From assembly GCA_002281295.1 (NCBI GenBank), contig NCFS01000011.1, positions 1 through 33,869 of the forward strand: a DNA stretch of 33,869 nt, read 5' to 3'. The stretch is from Halothiobacillus sp. 35-54-62. GTDB taxonomy: Bacteria; Pseudomonadota; Gammaproteobacteria; Halothiobacillales; Halothiobacillaceae. A model generated the notes under the pieces. That model saw nothing but the letters and a program-made list of their open reading frames with translations, was not told the DNA's origin and made no database searches. The position numbers and the translations under genes are program-made. Position 1 is the first letter of the stretch; the number at the start of each line of letters is the position of its first letter. Below, piece after piece: positions 33,450 to 33,869 of the stretch.

Positions 33450-33482
33450 CACATGGCGTTAAGGCAGGCGGGTAACACATGG
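33431..33482. repeat. exact 26-bp tandem duplication across the pgl stop
   Basis: The unit starting CGTTAAGGCAGGCGGGTAAC and ending in ATGG occurs twice without a mismatch (33431-33456, 33457-33482). The first copy holds the last pgl codons and its TAA. The second copy ends in the first two bases (GG) of the adjoining inverted-repeat element, and the first copy carries the same GG, so the duplication probably arose after the element inserted. Confidence 0.9.
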
Positions 33483-33623
33483 GCACCTCGAAAAACCGTT
33501 ACGAGCACGTTCGAGTGCAAGGAGCCGCGCAGTGAGCAACAAGACATATCAAGTAGATAGGCGAGGCGCGAACGAGCACGCGACGCCGCAATCGGATGGC
33601 GCAGTAGGTTTTTCGAGGGGCCC
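33481..33623. mobile_element. 143-bp terminal-inverted-repeat element (MITE-like)
   Basis: The ends are 17-bp inverted repeats, GGGCACCTCGAAAAACC (33481-33497) and GGTTTTTCGAGGGGCCC (33607-33623), matching at 16 of 17 positions. ACAT directly flanks both sides (33477-33480 and 33624-33627), a likely target-site duplication. The interior has no open frame of note and a 9-base direct repeat, ACGAGCACG. It is unrelated in sequence to the repeats at 11.2 and 15.7 kb. A transposase supplied in trans is inferred. Confidence 0.75.
33615..33620 (+). promoter_or_regulatory. ribosome-binding site of apaG inside the element end
   Basis: GAGGGG in the right terminal repeat stands five bases before the apaG ATG. 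The presumed ancestral site, AGGCGGG (33466-33472), now lies about 150 bases upstream on the other side of the element. Confidence 0.5.
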
Positions 33624-33625
33624 AC

Positions 33626-33869
33626 ATGACATTTCTTAATGATTATTTAGGCACCCCCCCCAGCGACCCGCGCGCCACCGCCATTGAAATTACCCCGCGC
33701 GCTTTTTATGTGGCCGAACACAGCACCCCCGCCGAGCACCGCTTTGCCTTCGGCTACCACATTAAAATCGCCAATCGCGGCGCAGAGCCCGTGCAATTAA
33801 TTGATCGCCACTGGCATATCGATCAAGGCAATGGCTGCATTCATGAGGTGCAGGGCGAGGGCGTTATCG
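33626..33869 (+). CDS. apaG: ApaG (Co2+/Mg2+ efflux protein family), 3' end outside window
   Basis: The visible 81 codons begin MTFLNDYLGTPPSDPRATAI and continue into the ApaG beta-sandwich: FAFGYHIKIANRG, PVQLIDRHWHI and EVQGEGVI are family hallmarks (E. coli has PVQLLGRYWLI and EVQGEGVV). The N-terminus is about a dozen residues longer than in E. coli. ApaG is a small cytoplasmic protein historically linked to cobalt resistance; its biochemical role is unsettled. It follows rsmA/pgl as in the E. coli rsmA-apaG-apaH order. Its first ATG bases lie in the ACAT duplication of the inserted element, which now supplies its leader. The gene is cut by the window end. Confidence 0.93.
   Translation, partial: MTFLNDYLGTPPSDPRATAIEITPRAFYVAEHSTPAEHRFAFGYHIKIANRGAEPVQLIDRHWHIDQGNGCIHEVQGEGVI

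Noticed and set aside
33431..33482. CRISPR-like repeats
   Set aside because: Two adjoining units without spacers; a simple tandem duplication.
33483..33625. Antisense open frame crossing the element and the end of pgl
   Set aside because: It crosses the terminal repeat and the duplication and has no recognisable protein features; the pgl strand is clearly coding.

Overview
The window reads as ordinary gammaproteobacterial chromosome. It is about 54-55% G+C by eye, almost fully coding, and holds long runs of core genes in orders known from Pseudomonas and Escherichia. Several gene neighbourhoods fit a sulfur-oxidiser-like gammaproteobacterium such as the Halothiobacillus group, but the sequence alone does not settle the genus. 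No tRNA, rRNA, phage, integrase, full insertion sequence or CRISPR array was found.

Layout. (1) 1-1042: a PmtA-like phospholipid N-methyltransferase facing an unrecognised 99-residue protein. (2) 1127-6972, minus strand: a periplasmic-glucan operon opgG - orf111 - opgH - opgD, with a Sec-exported OpgG, a Tat-exported OpgD paralogue and an inner-membrane OpgH. OpgH's N-terminal part appears to be a separate overlapping gene. (3) 7226-11093, plus strand: dnaE, then a small DUF465/YdcH gene with a clear terminator. (4) 11141-15745: a looser region bounded by two inverted copies of a palindromic MITE-like repeat. It holds an AhpD-like carboxymuconolactone decarboxylase, a divergent pyruvate-kinase-like protein and a SulP anion transporter. 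(5) 15789-26041, minus strand: one long cluster ppa - mrdA - rodA - mltB - rlpA - dacA - dat - ybeD - lipB - lipA - mazG, covering cell-wall elongation, peptidoglycan turnover, D-amino-acid supply and lipoate synthesis. (6) 26240-33869, plus strand, divergent from (5): adk - lptD - surA - pdxA - rsmA - pgl - apaG, the classic outer-membrane-biogenesis/ksgA cluster with a 6-phosphogluconolactonase inserted. apaG runs off the window.

How the genes work together. Regions 2, 5 and 6 are mostly envelope genes: osmoregulated glucans, the Rod elongation synthase pair PBP2/RodA with its trimming enzymes, and LPS export by LptD with its periplasmic chaperone SurA. Translational overlaps (ATGA, TGATG, TAATG) link many neighbours.

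I saw no obvious new multi-gene system. The most interesting signals are small. A 143-bp terminal-inverted-repeat element has inserted exactly between the ancestral ribosome-binding site and the start codon of apaG, with a 4-bp target duplication and its own replacement Shine-Dalgarno. A later 26-bp tandem duplication spans the pgl stop. The glucosyltransferase OpgH appears split. The pyruvate-kinase-like protein has a rebuilt cation site. A pair of inverted MITEs flanks region 4.
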